Program-made: the position numbers and the translations under genes
Origin: Pseudomonas sp. TTU2014-080ASC
GTDB taxonomy: Bacteria > Pseudomonadota > Gammaproteobacteria > Pseudomonadales > Pseudomonadaceae
Reading direction: 5' to 3'
DNA length: 64,000 nucleotides
NCBI RefSeq assembly: GCF_001446935.1
Contig: NZ_LKKK01000011.1
Coordinates: 682,001-746,000, forward strand
Part shown: piece by piece, positions 55,448-63,649 of the stretch
Position numbering within the stretch: the stretch's first letter is position 1
Layout: each line of letters begins with the position of its first letter
Notes under the pieces: generated by a model
The model's database searches: none
What the model saw: only the letters and a program-made list of their open reading frames with translations
What the model was told of the DNA's origin: nothing

Positions 55448-56096
55448 TCTGACCCTCTATGGCTACTGGCGCTCCAGCGCGGCTTATCGGGTGCGGATTG
55501 GCCTGAATCTGAAAGGGCTGGATTACGCTCAGGTGCCGGTGCATCTGCTGCAGGAGGGCGGTCAGCAGCACAGCGATAGCTATCGTCAATTGAATCCGCA
55601 GGAGTTGGTGCCGTTACTGGTGGATGAGGCCAATGGCGGTGTGCGCATTGCGCAGTCGCTGGCAATTCTCGAGTACCTCGAGGAACGCTTTGATGGGCCT
55701 ACGCTGTTGCCGCAAGACCCGCTGCGCCGGGCTCAAGTGCGGGCTTTGGCGCTGCATATTGCCTGTGATGTGCATCCGCTCAGCAATCTACGGGTACTGC
55801 AGTATCTTGGCGATGAACTCTGCCTGGCAGAGTCGGTCAGAAATCGCTGGTATCTGCACTGGTTGCACCGTGGTTTATCAGCGGTGGAAGAAGGACTGGC
55901 CGTGTTCAAGGATGAGCTGTCTCTGGGCGAGCAGCCGGGTTATCTGGAAGCTTGCCTCATCCCTCAGCTGTATAACGCCCGCCGTTATCAGGCTGATCTG
56001 AGTACTTATCCGCGTTTACTGGCTTTAGCCAGCCGTTGCGAGCCGCTTGCGGCATTCAGCCAGGCTGTGCCGGAGGTTCAGCCCGACGCACCGTAA
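55437..56096 (+). CDS. maiA: Maleylacetoacetate isomerase (zeta-class GST)
   Basis: A 219-residue zeta GST that isomerises maleylacetoacetate to fumarylacetoacetate with glutathione. YGYWRSSAAYRVRIGLNLKG is the zeta signature with SSAAYRVRI, in which the first two serines are kept and the usual Cys is Ala. QLNPQELVPLLVDE and the QSLAILEYLEERF segment bind GSH. It starts inside the FAH gene (ATG at 55437, 11-base overlap), so the last three genes are tightly coupled. Confidence 0.93.
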   Translation: MKADLTLYGYWRSSAAYRVRIGLNLKGLDYAQVPVHLLQEGGQQHSDSYRQLNPQELVPLLVDEANGGVRIAQSLAILEYLEERFDGPTLLPQDPLRRAQVRALALHIACDVHPLSNLRVLQYLGDELCLAESVRNRWYLHWLHRGLSAVEEGLAVFKDELSLGEQPGYLEACLIPQLYNARRYQADLSTYPRLLALASRCEPLAAFSQAVPEVQPDAP

Positions 56097-56210
56097 GTCA
56101 ATTGCCTTGCCTGCAGTTTTACCGTTCGGGCCTAACCGGTCCGGTCTATTCCGCCGCGTTACCCGCGCAGCGGGTTCTATCCGTCACGATAACAACATTA
56201 AGGTGACGCC

Positions 56211-57635
56211 ATGCAGCACGACACTCTCAATACCGGTCATCTCAAACGTGGCCTGAAGAACCGACATATTCAATTGATTGCCCTTGGCGGTGCTATTGGC
56301 ACTGGCTTGTTCCTGGGCTCAGCCGGTGTGCTCAAGTCCGCTGGCCCGTCGATGATCCTCGGTTATGCCTTCTGCGGTTTTATTGCCTTTCTGATCATGC
56401 GCCAGCTTGGCGAGATGATTGTTGAAGAGCCGGTGGCCGGTTCATTCAGCCATTTCGCCCATAAATACTGGGGGCGTTTCGGTGGCTTTTTGTCCGGCTG
56501 GAACTGCTGGGTTCTGTACGTTCTGGTGGGCATGTCAGAACTGACGGCTGTGGGTAAATACATCCACTTCTGGTGGCCGGAGATTCCGACTTGGGCCACT
56601 GCGGCGGCGTTCTTCGTATTGGTTAACGCCATCAATCTGGCCAACGTGAAGTTCTTTGGTGAGGCCGAATTCTGGTTTGCCATGATCAAGGTGGTGGCGG
56701 TGGTCGGCATGATTGTCCTCGGCTGCTGGCTGCTGTTCAGCGGAGCCGGTGGCGAGCAAGCCACGGTCACTAATCTGTGGAGCCATGGCGGGTTCTTCCC
56801 TAACGGCATTATGGGATTGGTGCTGGCGATGACTTTTATCATGTTCAGCTTTGGCGGCCTTGAGATGCTGGGCTTCACCGCCGCTGAAGCGGAGAACCCG
56901 AAAAAAGTGATTCCCAAAGCGATCAATCAGGTGATCTGGCGGATTCTGATTTTCTACATCGGTGCGCTGGTTGTGCTGCTGTCCCTGAGTCCATGGGATT
57001 CTCTGCTGCAAAGCATCAGCAGTGCAGGGGATGACTACAGCGGCAGCCCGTTTGTGAAGATTTTCTCCCTGATCGGCCATGACGCTGCGGCGCATATCCT
57101 CAACTTTGTCGTGCTGACGGCGGCAATATCTGTCTACAACAGCGGCACTTACTGCAATGGCCGCATGCTCCTTGGTCTGGCCGAGCAGGGTGATGCACCG
57201 CGTGTGCTGGCCAAGGTGGACAAGCGCGGTGTGCCAGTGCGGGCGCTGCTGGTGTCGGCTCTGGTGACGGGCCTGGCGGTTGGGGTGAACTATCTGGTGC
57301 CGAAGAATGCGCTGGAACTGTTGATGTCGCTGGTGGTGGCAACCCTGGTGATTAACTGGGCGATGATTAGTTATTCGCACCTCAAATTCCGCCAGCATCA
57401 GCTCAAAACAGGCCAGCAAAGCAGCTTTAAGGCGCTGTTTTATCCGCTGGGCAACTATCTGGTTCTGGCGTTTGTACTGTTTATGCTGACGGTAATGCTG
57501 ATGACACCAGGCATCCGTGTCTCGGTGTTTGCCATTCCTGTGTGGTTGTTTGTGGTGGGTGTTTTTTACTGGATTAAATGCACCCGTGCAGCGTCTGAAG
57601 CCCCGCGCAACGCGGCGGATCTGCAGGCTAACTGA
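56211..57635 (+). CDS. aroP: Aromatic amino acid permease, AroP-type (first copy)
   Basis: A 474-residue APC-superfamily permease with twelve predicted transmembrane segments. LKRGLKNRHIQLIALGGAIG near the start is the AroP/PheP/LysP-type signature, followed by GTGLFLGSAGVLKSAGPSMI, and EEPVAGSFSHFAHKYWG. It imports aromatic amino acids with protons. It follows the tyrosine catabolic operon, matching its likely substrate. A closely related gene follows in tandem. A terminator-like hairpin separates the two. Confidence 0.93.
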   Translation: MQHDTLNTGHLKRGLKNRHIQLIALGGAIGTGLFLGSAGVLKSAGPSMILGYAFCGFIAFLIMRQLGEMIVEEPVAGSFSHFAHKYWGRFGGFLSGWNCWVLYVLVGMSELTAVGKYIHFWWPEIPTWATAAAFFVLVNAINLANVKFFGEAEFWFAMIKVVAVVGMIVLGCWLLFSGAGGEQATVTNLWSHGGFFPNGIMGLVLAMTFIMFSFGGLEMLGFTAAEAENPKKVIPKAINQVIWRILIFYIGALVVLLSLSPWDSLLQSISSAGDDYSGSPFVKIFSLIGHDAAAHILNFVVLTAAISVYNSGTYCNGRMLLGLAEQGDAPRVLAKVDKRGVPVRALLVSALVTGLAVGVNYLVPKNALELLMSLVVATLVINWAMISYSHLKFRQHQLKTGQQSSFKALFYPLGNYLVLAFVLFMLTVMLMTPGIRVSVFAIPVWLFVVGVFYWIKCTRAASEAPRNAADLQAN

Positions 57636-57658
57636 GGCCTGAGCAGCCTGTAACGAGT

Positions 57659-57702
57659 GGTGTTCGCCTGTCCCTGTTGCCGATTTGGGGCGGGCGAACA
57701 CC
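57659..57702 (+). terminator. Long hairpin after the first AroP gene
   Basis: Perfect 10-bp stem GGTGTTCGCC (57659-57668) / GGCGAACACC (57693-57702), possibly extended inward by CCC/GGG pairing. No T-run; it overlaps the promoter of the next gene. Confidence 0.6.
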
Positions 57703-57714
57703 TTCGAAGCTGTA

Positions 57715-57827
57715 TATAATTCGCGCCTTTTCCGTGACCTGCTGCCTTAGGGCATCTAAATCTTCTGGTATTCGCCAGCTTTTATTCCTTCAGGTTACCG
57801 CCTGATGGGTGTGTTCCCGTCACGGAA
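57715..57827 (+). ncRNA. Candidate structured leader RNA (four-stem, cloverleaf-like) before the second AroP gene
   Basis: TATAAT (57715-57720) puts transcription start near 57727, just before the outer stem TTCCGTGAC (57730-57738) / GTCACGGAA (57819-57827), 9 bp perfect. Inside are three smaller hairpins: TGCC/GGCA (57743-57754), CTGG/CCAG (57765-57778) and TCAGG/CCTGA (57790-57805). Not a tRNA: arm sizes and conserved bases do not fit. No family recognised. Confidence 0.45.
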
Positions 57828-57846
57828 TAGAGCGACAGGTGATCCC

Positions 57847-57894
57847 ATGTCTCGTCTCCCCATGTCCCGCTGCCTGCTTCGGAGTGTGTGCTGA
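57847..57894 (+). CDS. 15-codon upstream ORF (leader peptide) coupled to the permease
   Basis: ATG (57847) to TGA (57892-57894) encodes MSRLPMSRCLLRSVC, preceded by ACAGGTG. The stop overlaps the permease ATG at 57894 as TGATG. The Shine-Dalgarno of the permease (GGAG, 57881-57884) lies inside it, so translation of the leader could control the permease. No run of aromatic codons, so classical attenuation by Tyr or Phe is not supported. Confidence 0.45.
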   Translation: MSRLPMSRCLLRSVC

Positions 57895-59276
57895 TGTCTG
57901 ATTCGTTACAGGCAGGCTCGCTCAAGCGCGGGCTGAAAAACCGTCATATCCAGCTGATTGCCTTAGGTGGCGCGATCGGTACAGGCCTGTTCCTCGGTTC
58001 GGCCGGTGTGATCAAGTCCGCCGGCCCGTCGATGATCCTCGGCTATGCAATCGGTGGTTTTATTGCGTTTCTGATCATGCGCCAGTTGGGCGAGATGATC
58101 GTCGAAGAGCCGGTTGCCGGCTCCTTCAGCCACTTTGCACATAGTTATTGGGGGCCTCTGGCTGGCTTTATGTCGGGCTGGAACTACTGGGTGCTATATG
58201 TGCTGGTGGGCATGGCCGAGCTCACGGCCGTAGGCAAGTACGTGCAGTACTGGTATCCGGATATACCGACCTGGGCTACCGCTGCGGCGTTCTTTGTGCT
58301 GATCAATGCGATCAACCTGACTAACGTAAAAGCCTTCGGTGAAGCTGAGTTCTGGTTTGCCATCATCAAAGTGGTGGCGATCATCGGCATGATCGCGCTG
58401 GGCTGTTACCTGCTGTTCAGCGGTGCTGGCGGCGAAGAAGCAACTGTCAGCAACCTGTGGAGTCACGGCGGCTTCTTTCCTAATGGCGTGACCGGTCTGG
58501 TGATGGTGATGGCCATCATCATGTTCAGCTTTGGCGGGCTTGAGCTGGTGGGGATTACCGCTGCAGAGGCCGATCAGCCGAAAACAGTCATTCCCAAAGC
58601 GATCAATCAGGTGGTGTACCGCATCCTGATTTTCTATATCGGTGCACTGGCAGTGCTGCTGTCTCTGCATCCGTGGGACAGCCTGGTGGAAACCCTGAGC
58701 GCCGGTGGCGATGCCTACAGCAGCAGCCCGTTTGTGCAGATTTTCTCGCTGATTGGCAGTGATACAGCGGCGAACATCCTCAATTTCGTGGTACTGACAG
58801 CGGCACTGTCGGTCTACAACAGCTGCGTGTACTGCACCAGCCGTATGATGTACGGCCTGGCCGAGCAGGGCGATGCGCCGAAGCGTCTGATGAAGGTGAA
58901 CAAGCGCGGTGTGCCGGTGCTGTCCATCGGTGTGTCGGCTCTGGTGACGCTGCTGTGCGTGTTGGTCAACTACCTTGCACCGAAATCGGCTCTGGAGCTG
59001 TTGATGGCGCTGGTGGTGGCTTCACTGGTGATCAACTGGGCAATGATCAGCCTGGCTCACCTGAAGTTCCGCAAGGCCATGCAGGCTAAAGGCGTGGTCA
59101 CCGAGTTCAAAGCGTTCTGGTATCCGTTCAGCAACTACCTGTGCCTTGCGTTTGTGGTCTTTATTCTGGGTGTGATGCTGCTGATTCCGGGGATCAATGT
59201 CTCGGTTTATGCCATCCCAGTCTGGCTCGCTCTGCTGTGGCTGTGCTTCACATTGAAGAACAAGTCGGCTGCCTGA
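57894..59276 (+). CDS. Aromatic amino acid permease, AroP-type (second copy)
   Basis: A 460-residue APC permease closely similar to the preceding one across its whole length: same LKRGLKNRHIQLIALGGAIG start, same EEPVAGSFSHFAHSYWG and PKAINQVVYRILIFYIGAL segments. It is a tandem duplicate that has diverged; the C-terminal tail is shorter. The ATG at 57894 has GGAG nine bases before it, the upstream GTG at 57888 is less likely. It has its own promoter and structured leader, so the copies may be regulated differently. Confidence 0.93.
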   Translation: MSDSLQAGSLKRGLKNRHIQLIALGGAIGTGLFLGSAGVIKSAGPSMILGYAIGGFIAFLIMRQLGEMIVEEPVAGSFSHFAHSYWGPLAGFMSGWNYWVLYVLVGMAELTAVGKYVQYWYPDIPTWATAAAFFVLINAINLTNVKAFGEAEFWFAIIKVVAIIGMIALGCYLLFSGAGGEEATVSNLWSHGGFFPNGVTGLVMVMAIIMFSFGGLELVGITAAEADQPKTVIPKAINQVVYRILIFYIGALAVLLSLHPWDSLVETLSAGGDAYSSSPFVQIFSLIGSDTAANILNFVVLTAALSVYNSCVYCTSRMMYGLAEQGDAPKRLMKVNKRGVPVLSIGVSALVTLLCVLVNYLAPKSALELLMALVVASLVINWAMISLAHLKFRKAMQAKGVVTEFKAFWYPFSNYLCLAFVVFILGVMLLIPGINVSVYAIPVWLALLWLCFTLKNKSAA

Positions 59277-59286
59277 CAGCGCTAAC

Positions 59287-59314
59287 AAAAAGCCCGGTGA
59301 TGACCGGGCTTTTT
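59287..59314 (+). terminator. Rho-independent terminator after the second permease
   Basis: AAAAAGCCCGGT / ACCGGGCTTTTT, core stem AGCCCGGT (59291-59298) / ACCGGGCT (59303-59310) with loop GATG and a T-run. Flanking A and T runs make it usable from both strands. Confidence 0.93.
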
Positions 59315-59333
59315 GTATTTAAGGGCACAGCTT

Positions 59334-60377
59334 TTAGTTGGGACGATTCAACTGGTCTGCCCATTGCCTGAGCGGTATTTCCACCGATTGATCCCAGATT
59401 CGCTGCCACAACAGTTTCAGGCGGCTGTAGTCACCACGATCAACAGCAATCTGCGGGATTGCATCGGGAATCTTCCACTGGCCATTCTCAAACGTAGCAA
59501 AGGCGAAACGGAACGGGTGGTAGCCGGTCATGCCCAAACGGATGTCGGTGACAATCAATTGATCCGCAAGCCGGTCGTAACGCAGCCAATTGTCGGTAAA
59601 CCAAGCCAGTCGCGTATGTGCCCCAGACTCCCTCAGCGCCTGTGCCAGCTGCGGGCTGTGGTGGATGCGCTCCAGTGTGGGCGGCTGTTGATCGAACCAG
59701 CTCACCAGCGCTTCGTGGTAATCCGCACCGTCTTTGACCACCACGCGCCAGAGCAGGCTATTGAATGGTGTTGGCGTACTGAACAGAGCTTCGGCCTGTA
59801 TGCCCTGGCGTTGCAGTTCGGCATTGACCTGGTGTTCGGCCATGTATTTACCGGCAAAGGTCGTGGCCATATACACCGATGACAGCGCCAGCGCACAGCC
59901 ACACAGGCGTACGCCTTTGCCACCTAAGCCGGCAAACAGACCGAACAGCACAGCCACCAGCAGCGGGATGCTGTACAGCGGATCGATGATGAAGATGTTC
60001 GACCAGGCCGTCGGGGTTGGCATTAACGGCCAGAACAGTTGCGTACCGTAGCTGGTGAAGCTGTCCAGAATCGGATGAGTAATCAGCACCAGCCAGAGTG
60101 TCCAGAACAGGCGCTGGGTCGAGTAGCCTGGTGAGCTGCGAAAGCGCCTGAACAGCCAAGCCAGCAACAATGCAAAACCGCTGAGCACGAACAGGGAGTG
60201 ACTGAAACCGCGGTGGTAAGTCATATCGGCGACGGCGTCGCCATAGTCGATCAGTACGTCCAGATCCGGCAGAGTGCCGAGCATTGCGCCGTACAGCAGT
60301 GCCTTACGTCCCTGCCAGCGACCCAACAATGCCCCCTGAATGGATGCACCGAGAACAGCCTGAGTAATTGAGTCCAT
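59334..60377 (-). CDS. YdjM-like membrane-bound metal-dependent hydrolase
   Basis: A 347-residue protein of the YdjM/DUF457 family. The N-terminal half has the conserved D-H motif region: LGTLPDLDVLIDYG and YHRGFSHSLF (the Asp/His metal-binding set), with several transmembrane segments; the C-terminal half is soluble. Such proteins are predicted inner-membrane hydrolases; YdjM in E. coli is SOS-induced. No LexA box is seen upstream. It converges on the permease terminator. Confidence 0.87.
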   Translation of the reverse strand: MDSITQAVLGASIQGALLGRWQGRKALLYGAMLGTLPDLDVLIDYGDAVADMTYHRGFSHSLFVLSGFALLLAWLFRRFRSSPGYSTQRLFWTLWLVLITHPILDSFTSYGTQLFWPLMPTPTAWSNIFIIDPLYSIPLLVAVLFGLFAGLGGKGVRLCGCALALSSVYMATTFAGKYMAEHQVNAELQRQGIQAEALFSTPTPFNSLLWRVVVKDGADYHEALVSWFDQQPPTLERIHHSPQLAQALRESGAHTRLAWFTDNWLRYDRLADQLIVTDIRLGMTGYHPFRFAFATFENGQWKIPDAIPQIAVDRGDYSRLKLLWQRIWDQSVEIPLRQWADQLNRPN

Positions 60378-60462
60378 GAAGAATCCCTGAATAACCAGGC
60401 GGCTAACTTATCTGACCCTGCAACGCCGTGCTTGGTGAAATTTCAAGGGAACATTTCAGCGC

Positions 60463-61872
60463 TCAGAACGATGCAATGATGCGCCCCAATACCGCCATTG
60501 CCTGTTCACTCCGGGCGCTCCAGGGATGGCCGGAGTTGAGGCGGGCGCAGTTACCAAAGCGGCGGGTGGCGGAGAAAATCGGCCCCGGTGCCAGGCTGAT
60601 GCCTTGGGCGAGGGCCAGCTGGAACAGCTTGAGTGAATCCACCTGTTCAGGAAACTCAAACCACAGGAAGTAGCCACCGGCAGGGCGAGTGACTTTGGTT
60701 TGCGCCGGGAAATGTCGAGCAGCGGAGGCCAGCATCGAGGCCTGCTGCGCCTCTAGCTCGTGGCGCAGTTTGCGCAGATGGCGGTCATAGCCGCCATGTT
60801 GCAGGTAATCGGCAATGGCGGCTTGTGCCGGAACTGAGGGTGAAATCGTCGTCATTAGCTTCAGTCGGGTGACATGCTCGGCATAGCGTCCGGCTGCCAC
60901 CCAGCCAACCCGATAGCCCGGCGCGAGGCATTTGGAGAACGATCCGCAGTGCATCACCAGTCCGTCCCGGTCGAAGCTCTTTACCGGCTTGGGCGGCTGG
61001 TTGCCGAAGTACAGCTCAGCGTAAACATCGTCCTCAATCATTGGCACCTGATGCTGTTGCAGCAGGTCACATAGGGCGCGTTTTTTGTCGTCACTCATGC
61101 TTGCGCCTAACGGATTCTGCAAGCTGCTCATAAACCAACAGGCTTTGATTGGCAGGCGTTTCAGGCTGTCGGCCAAGCTATCCAAATCAATGCCTTCGCG
61201 AGGATGGACGGGTATCTCAACTGCTTTGAGCTTCAGTCGCTCCAATACTTGCAGGCAAGCGTAGAAAGCAGGCGCCTCAATGGCGACAAGATCCCCTGGT
61301 TCTGTAACGCATTGCAGGCAGAGGTTCAGCGCCTCCATTGCTCCGTTAGTGATCACCAACTCTTCCAGAGGCAACATGACTCCGCTGACCATATAGCGCA
61401 GGGCAATTTGTCTGCGCAGGTCAGGATTACCTTCGGTCATGTCGGCAATCACGGCTTGCGGCTGCATATCACGCAGGCTGTGGGCCATGGAGCGACCGAG
61501 GCGGGCGAGGGGGAATAAATCCGGGCTCGGAAAGGCTGAACCAAACGGCACGGTATCTGGGTCTTTCAGTGAGCCGAGCACGGAGAACACCAGCTCGCTG
61601 ACATCTACATCGCTGGTTTGGGCTTGTTTACTGCTGATTTCAGGTTCATGCAGCGGCTGTTGTGCGTGTTCACGAACAAAGTAGCCAGAGCGCTCGCGGG
61701 CGACGATCAGCCCCCGGCTTTCCAGCAGGTAGTACGCCTGGAAAACCGTAGATGGGCTGACGCCGTAGGTGCGGCTGGCGTGGCGCACCGAGGGCACGCG
61801 CTCGCCGGCAGCCAGTACGCCTGTGCGGATCAGTTCGGCGATGTCGTCTGCAAACTTTTCGTAGCGTTTCAT
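60463..61872 (-). CDS. MocR-family transcriptional regulator (GntR HTH + aminotransferase-like domain)
   Basis: A 469-residue MocR-type regulator: winged-helix DNA-binding domain at the N-terminus (AGERVPSVRHASRTYGVSPS) and a fold-type-I aminotransferase-like domain with the PLP lysine in SFSKCLAPGYRVGW. PSLFPLARL-type and NPLGASMS segments are typical. The start at 61872 (MKRYEKFADDI) is taken from family form, with alternatives at 61935 and 62001. It lies 73 bases after ccoG on the same strand; its target is unknown. MocR proteins usually control vitamin B6, amine or amino-acid genes. Confidence 0.9.
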   Translation of the reverse strand: MKRYEKFADDIAELIRTGVLAAGERVPSVRHASRTYGVSPSTVFQAYYLLESRGLIVARERSGYFVREHAQQPLHEPEISSKQAQTSDVDVSELVFSVLGSLKDPDTVPFGSAFPSPDLFPLARLGRSMAHSLRDMQPQAVIADMTEGNPDLRRQIALRYMVSGVMLPLEELVITNGAMEALNLCLQCVTEPGDLVAIEAPAFYACLQVLERLKLKAVEIPVHPREGIDLDSLADSLKRLPIKACWFMSSLQNPLGASMSDDKKRALCDLLQQHQVPMIEDDVYAELYFGNQPPKPVKSFDRDGLVMHCGSFSKCLAPGYRVGWVAAGRYAEHVTRLKLMTTISPSVPAQAAIADYLQHGGYDRHLRKLRHELEAQQASMLASAARHFPAQTKVTRPAGGYFLWFEFPEQVDSLKLFQLALAQGISLAPGPIFSATRRFGNCARLNSGHPWSARSEQAMAVLGRIIASF

Positions 61873-61945
61873 CTTGTCCTGATTGAGCGCTGCGGTGGGT
61901 AAGGTTGCGTACTTTACTGGCTGGCTGGCGGGCATGCGACCGAAC

Positions 61946-63361
61946 TCAGCGATTACGAGGTGAAACGAAGGTGCTGTCGGCGCTGACGTGGATGCTCGCA
62001 TCGTCTACGGCAACCAATTCAAAGGTCAGCGGCTCGGATGTGCTGGGTGCACGGGCACTAAGCATCGCAACGCTAACCGGTACATCCAGCATCTCCCCGG
62101 CTGCTACGGTAATCACTGGGTGCTCGTTGAGCTTAAGTTGTGCATCACTTGATACTGAGACCAGGTAATGCTGAGTGGTTTGCGACTTGTTGATGATCTT
62201 CAAGCGGTAGATGTTTTCGATCTGACCTACGCTATTTTCCCGGTACATGCTTCTGTCTTTATGGATATCCAGCGATACCAGTGATCGAGTCTGCAGAGCC
62301 CAGACCAGTGCTGCAATCATCAGCAACAACATGGCAGCGTAGCCGAGCAGTTGCGGGCGTAACCAATTGGTTTTACCGCCTGCCATAGCCTTGTCGGAGG
62401 TGTAGCGGACCAAACCGCGCTCATAACCCATTTTGTCCATGACGCTGTCGCAGGCGTCGATGCAGGCACCGCAACTGATGCAGTCAATTTGCAGGCCGTC
62501 GCGAATATCGATCCCGGTTGGGCAGACCTGCACGCAGAGGGTGCAGTCGATACAGTCACCCAGGCCCTCGGCACGGTAATCGGCACCTTTTTTTCGTGCG
62601 CCACGGCCTTCGCCACGCTTGCTGTCGTAGCTGACCAGTAGGGTGCTGTCGTCAAACATCACGCTCTGGAAACGGGAGTACGGGCACATGTGCACGCATA
62701 CCTTTTCCCGAATAAAACCAGCGTTCATGTAGGTGGCAGCGGTGAAAAAGACGATCCAGAAAACACTGGTGGCGCCAGCTTCCAAGGTCAGTAAATCGGT
62801 GACTAGTGGTTTGATCGGGGTGAAGTAGCCGACAAACGTAAGGCCGGTGATAAAGCTGATCGCCAGCCATAGCGTGTGTTTACTCACGCGCCGAAGCACT
62901 TTATTTGCTGACCAAGGGGCAGCGTCCAGTTTGATGCGCTGGTTGCGCTCGCCCTCAGTAACTTTCTCGGCCCACATGAAAATCCAAGTCCAGACACTCT
63001 GAGGGCAGCTGTAGCCGCACCAGACGCGGCCGGCAACTTTAGTGATAAAAAACAGGCCAAAGGCGCAAATGATCAGTAGGGCAGAAAGCAGAATGAAGTC
63101 TTGTGGCCAGAAGGTTGCGCCAAAGATGTGAAACTGACTACCCAGCAAATCCCAGAGCACCGCCTGACGATCGCCCCAGTCCAGCCAGACGGTGCCGAAA
63201 TACAGCAGCATCAGCGCCCCCGCTCCGTACAGCCGTAAGTTGCGGAACAGTCCGGTAAAACTGCGGGTGTGAATGGTGCCGCCTGCTTGTGATGGTGTCA
63301 GGCGAATGGGTTGGCGTGGGTCGATGGTTTCAACGATCTTCGCCGGAATGCGGTCGGTCAC
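61946..63361 (-). CDS. ccoG: Cytochrome c oxidase accessory protein CcoG (RdxA/FixG)
   Basis: A 471-residue membrane iron-sulfur protein needed for copper insertion into cbb3 oxidase; CcoG reduces Cu2+ before delivery. It has about five transmembrane segments, GYSCPQSVW and CVHMCPYSRFQ, then two ferredoxin-like clusters (CIDCTLCVQVCPTGID and CISCGACIDACDSVM) and a C-terminal Ig-like FixG domain. The start is GTG at 63361 with GAGGGGG before it. It is away from any ccoNOPQ operon in this window. An Anr-like site lies upstream, as expected for a microaerobic gene. Confidence 0.95.
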   Translation of the reverse strand: MTDRIPAKIVETIDPRQPIRLTPSQAGGTIHTRSFTGLFRNLRLYGAGALMLLYFGTVWLDWGDRQAVLWDLLGSQFHIFGATFWPQDFILLSALLIICAFGLFFITKVAGRVWCGYSCPQSVWTWIFMWAEKVTEGERNQRIKLDAAPWSANKVLRRVSKHTLWLAISFITGLTFVGYFTPIKPLVTDLLTLEAGATSVFWIVFFTAATYMNAGFIREKVCVHMCPYSRFQSVMFDDSTLLVSYDSKRGEGRGARKKGADYRAEGLGDCIDCTLCVQVCPTGIDIRDGLQIDCISCGACIDACDSVMDKMGYERGLVRYTSDKAMAGGKTNWLRPQLLGYAAMLLLMIAALVWALQTRSLVSLDIHKDRSMYRENSVGQIENIYRLKIINKSQTTQHYLVSVSSDAQLKLNEHPVITVAAGEMLDVPVSVAMLSARAPSTSEPLTFELVAVDDASIHVSADSTFVSPRNR

Positions 63362-63484
63362 GGTGTGCGCCCCCTCTGGGCTGGTTCAGGCGGGGCGAAT
63401 GATCGGCGCAGTGGTGTTCTGAAAACAGAAGCAGGTTTTCAAATAAAAACCGTATCAGATGATTTTAAGAGCGCTTCGTGTTTA

Positions 63485-63505
63485 ATTTATATCGATATAA
63501 ATCAA
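63485..63505 (-). promoter_or_regulatory. Anr/FNR-like site in an 18-bp palindrome upstream of ccoG
   Basis: Minus-strand TTGATTTATATCGA (63492-63505) matches TTGAT-N4-ATCAA at 9 of 10 defined bases. It overlaps the perfect 18-bp palindrome ATTTATATCGATATAAAT (63485-63502). It lies about 130 bases before the ccoG start, with a possible -10 TAAAAT about 30 bases downstream. Confidence 0.55.
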
Positions 63506-63649
63506 TGGGTTATGTATTTATTAGCGGCTTTTAGTGTTGGGCAAACAGACTTTGCCTGTGCGCCTTTGTCGCGCCTTAAGGGGTAAAGCCTGCGAGCAGG
63601 GACTAGGCAGAGTATCCTTGCCATCCTTGTTCTGAGCCGATGTTTATCT

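Noticed and set aside
56535..57701. A 388-codon minus-strand frame opposite the first AroP permease
   Set aside because: Composition dominated by His, Gln and Arg, mirror of a membrane protein; no domain or start signal.
57730..57827. Possible tRNA because of the cloverleaf-like drawing
   Set aside because: Acceptor stem would be 9 bp, D and anticodon stems are only 4 bp, the T-loop sequence and CCA-side bases are absent, and total length is 98 bases.
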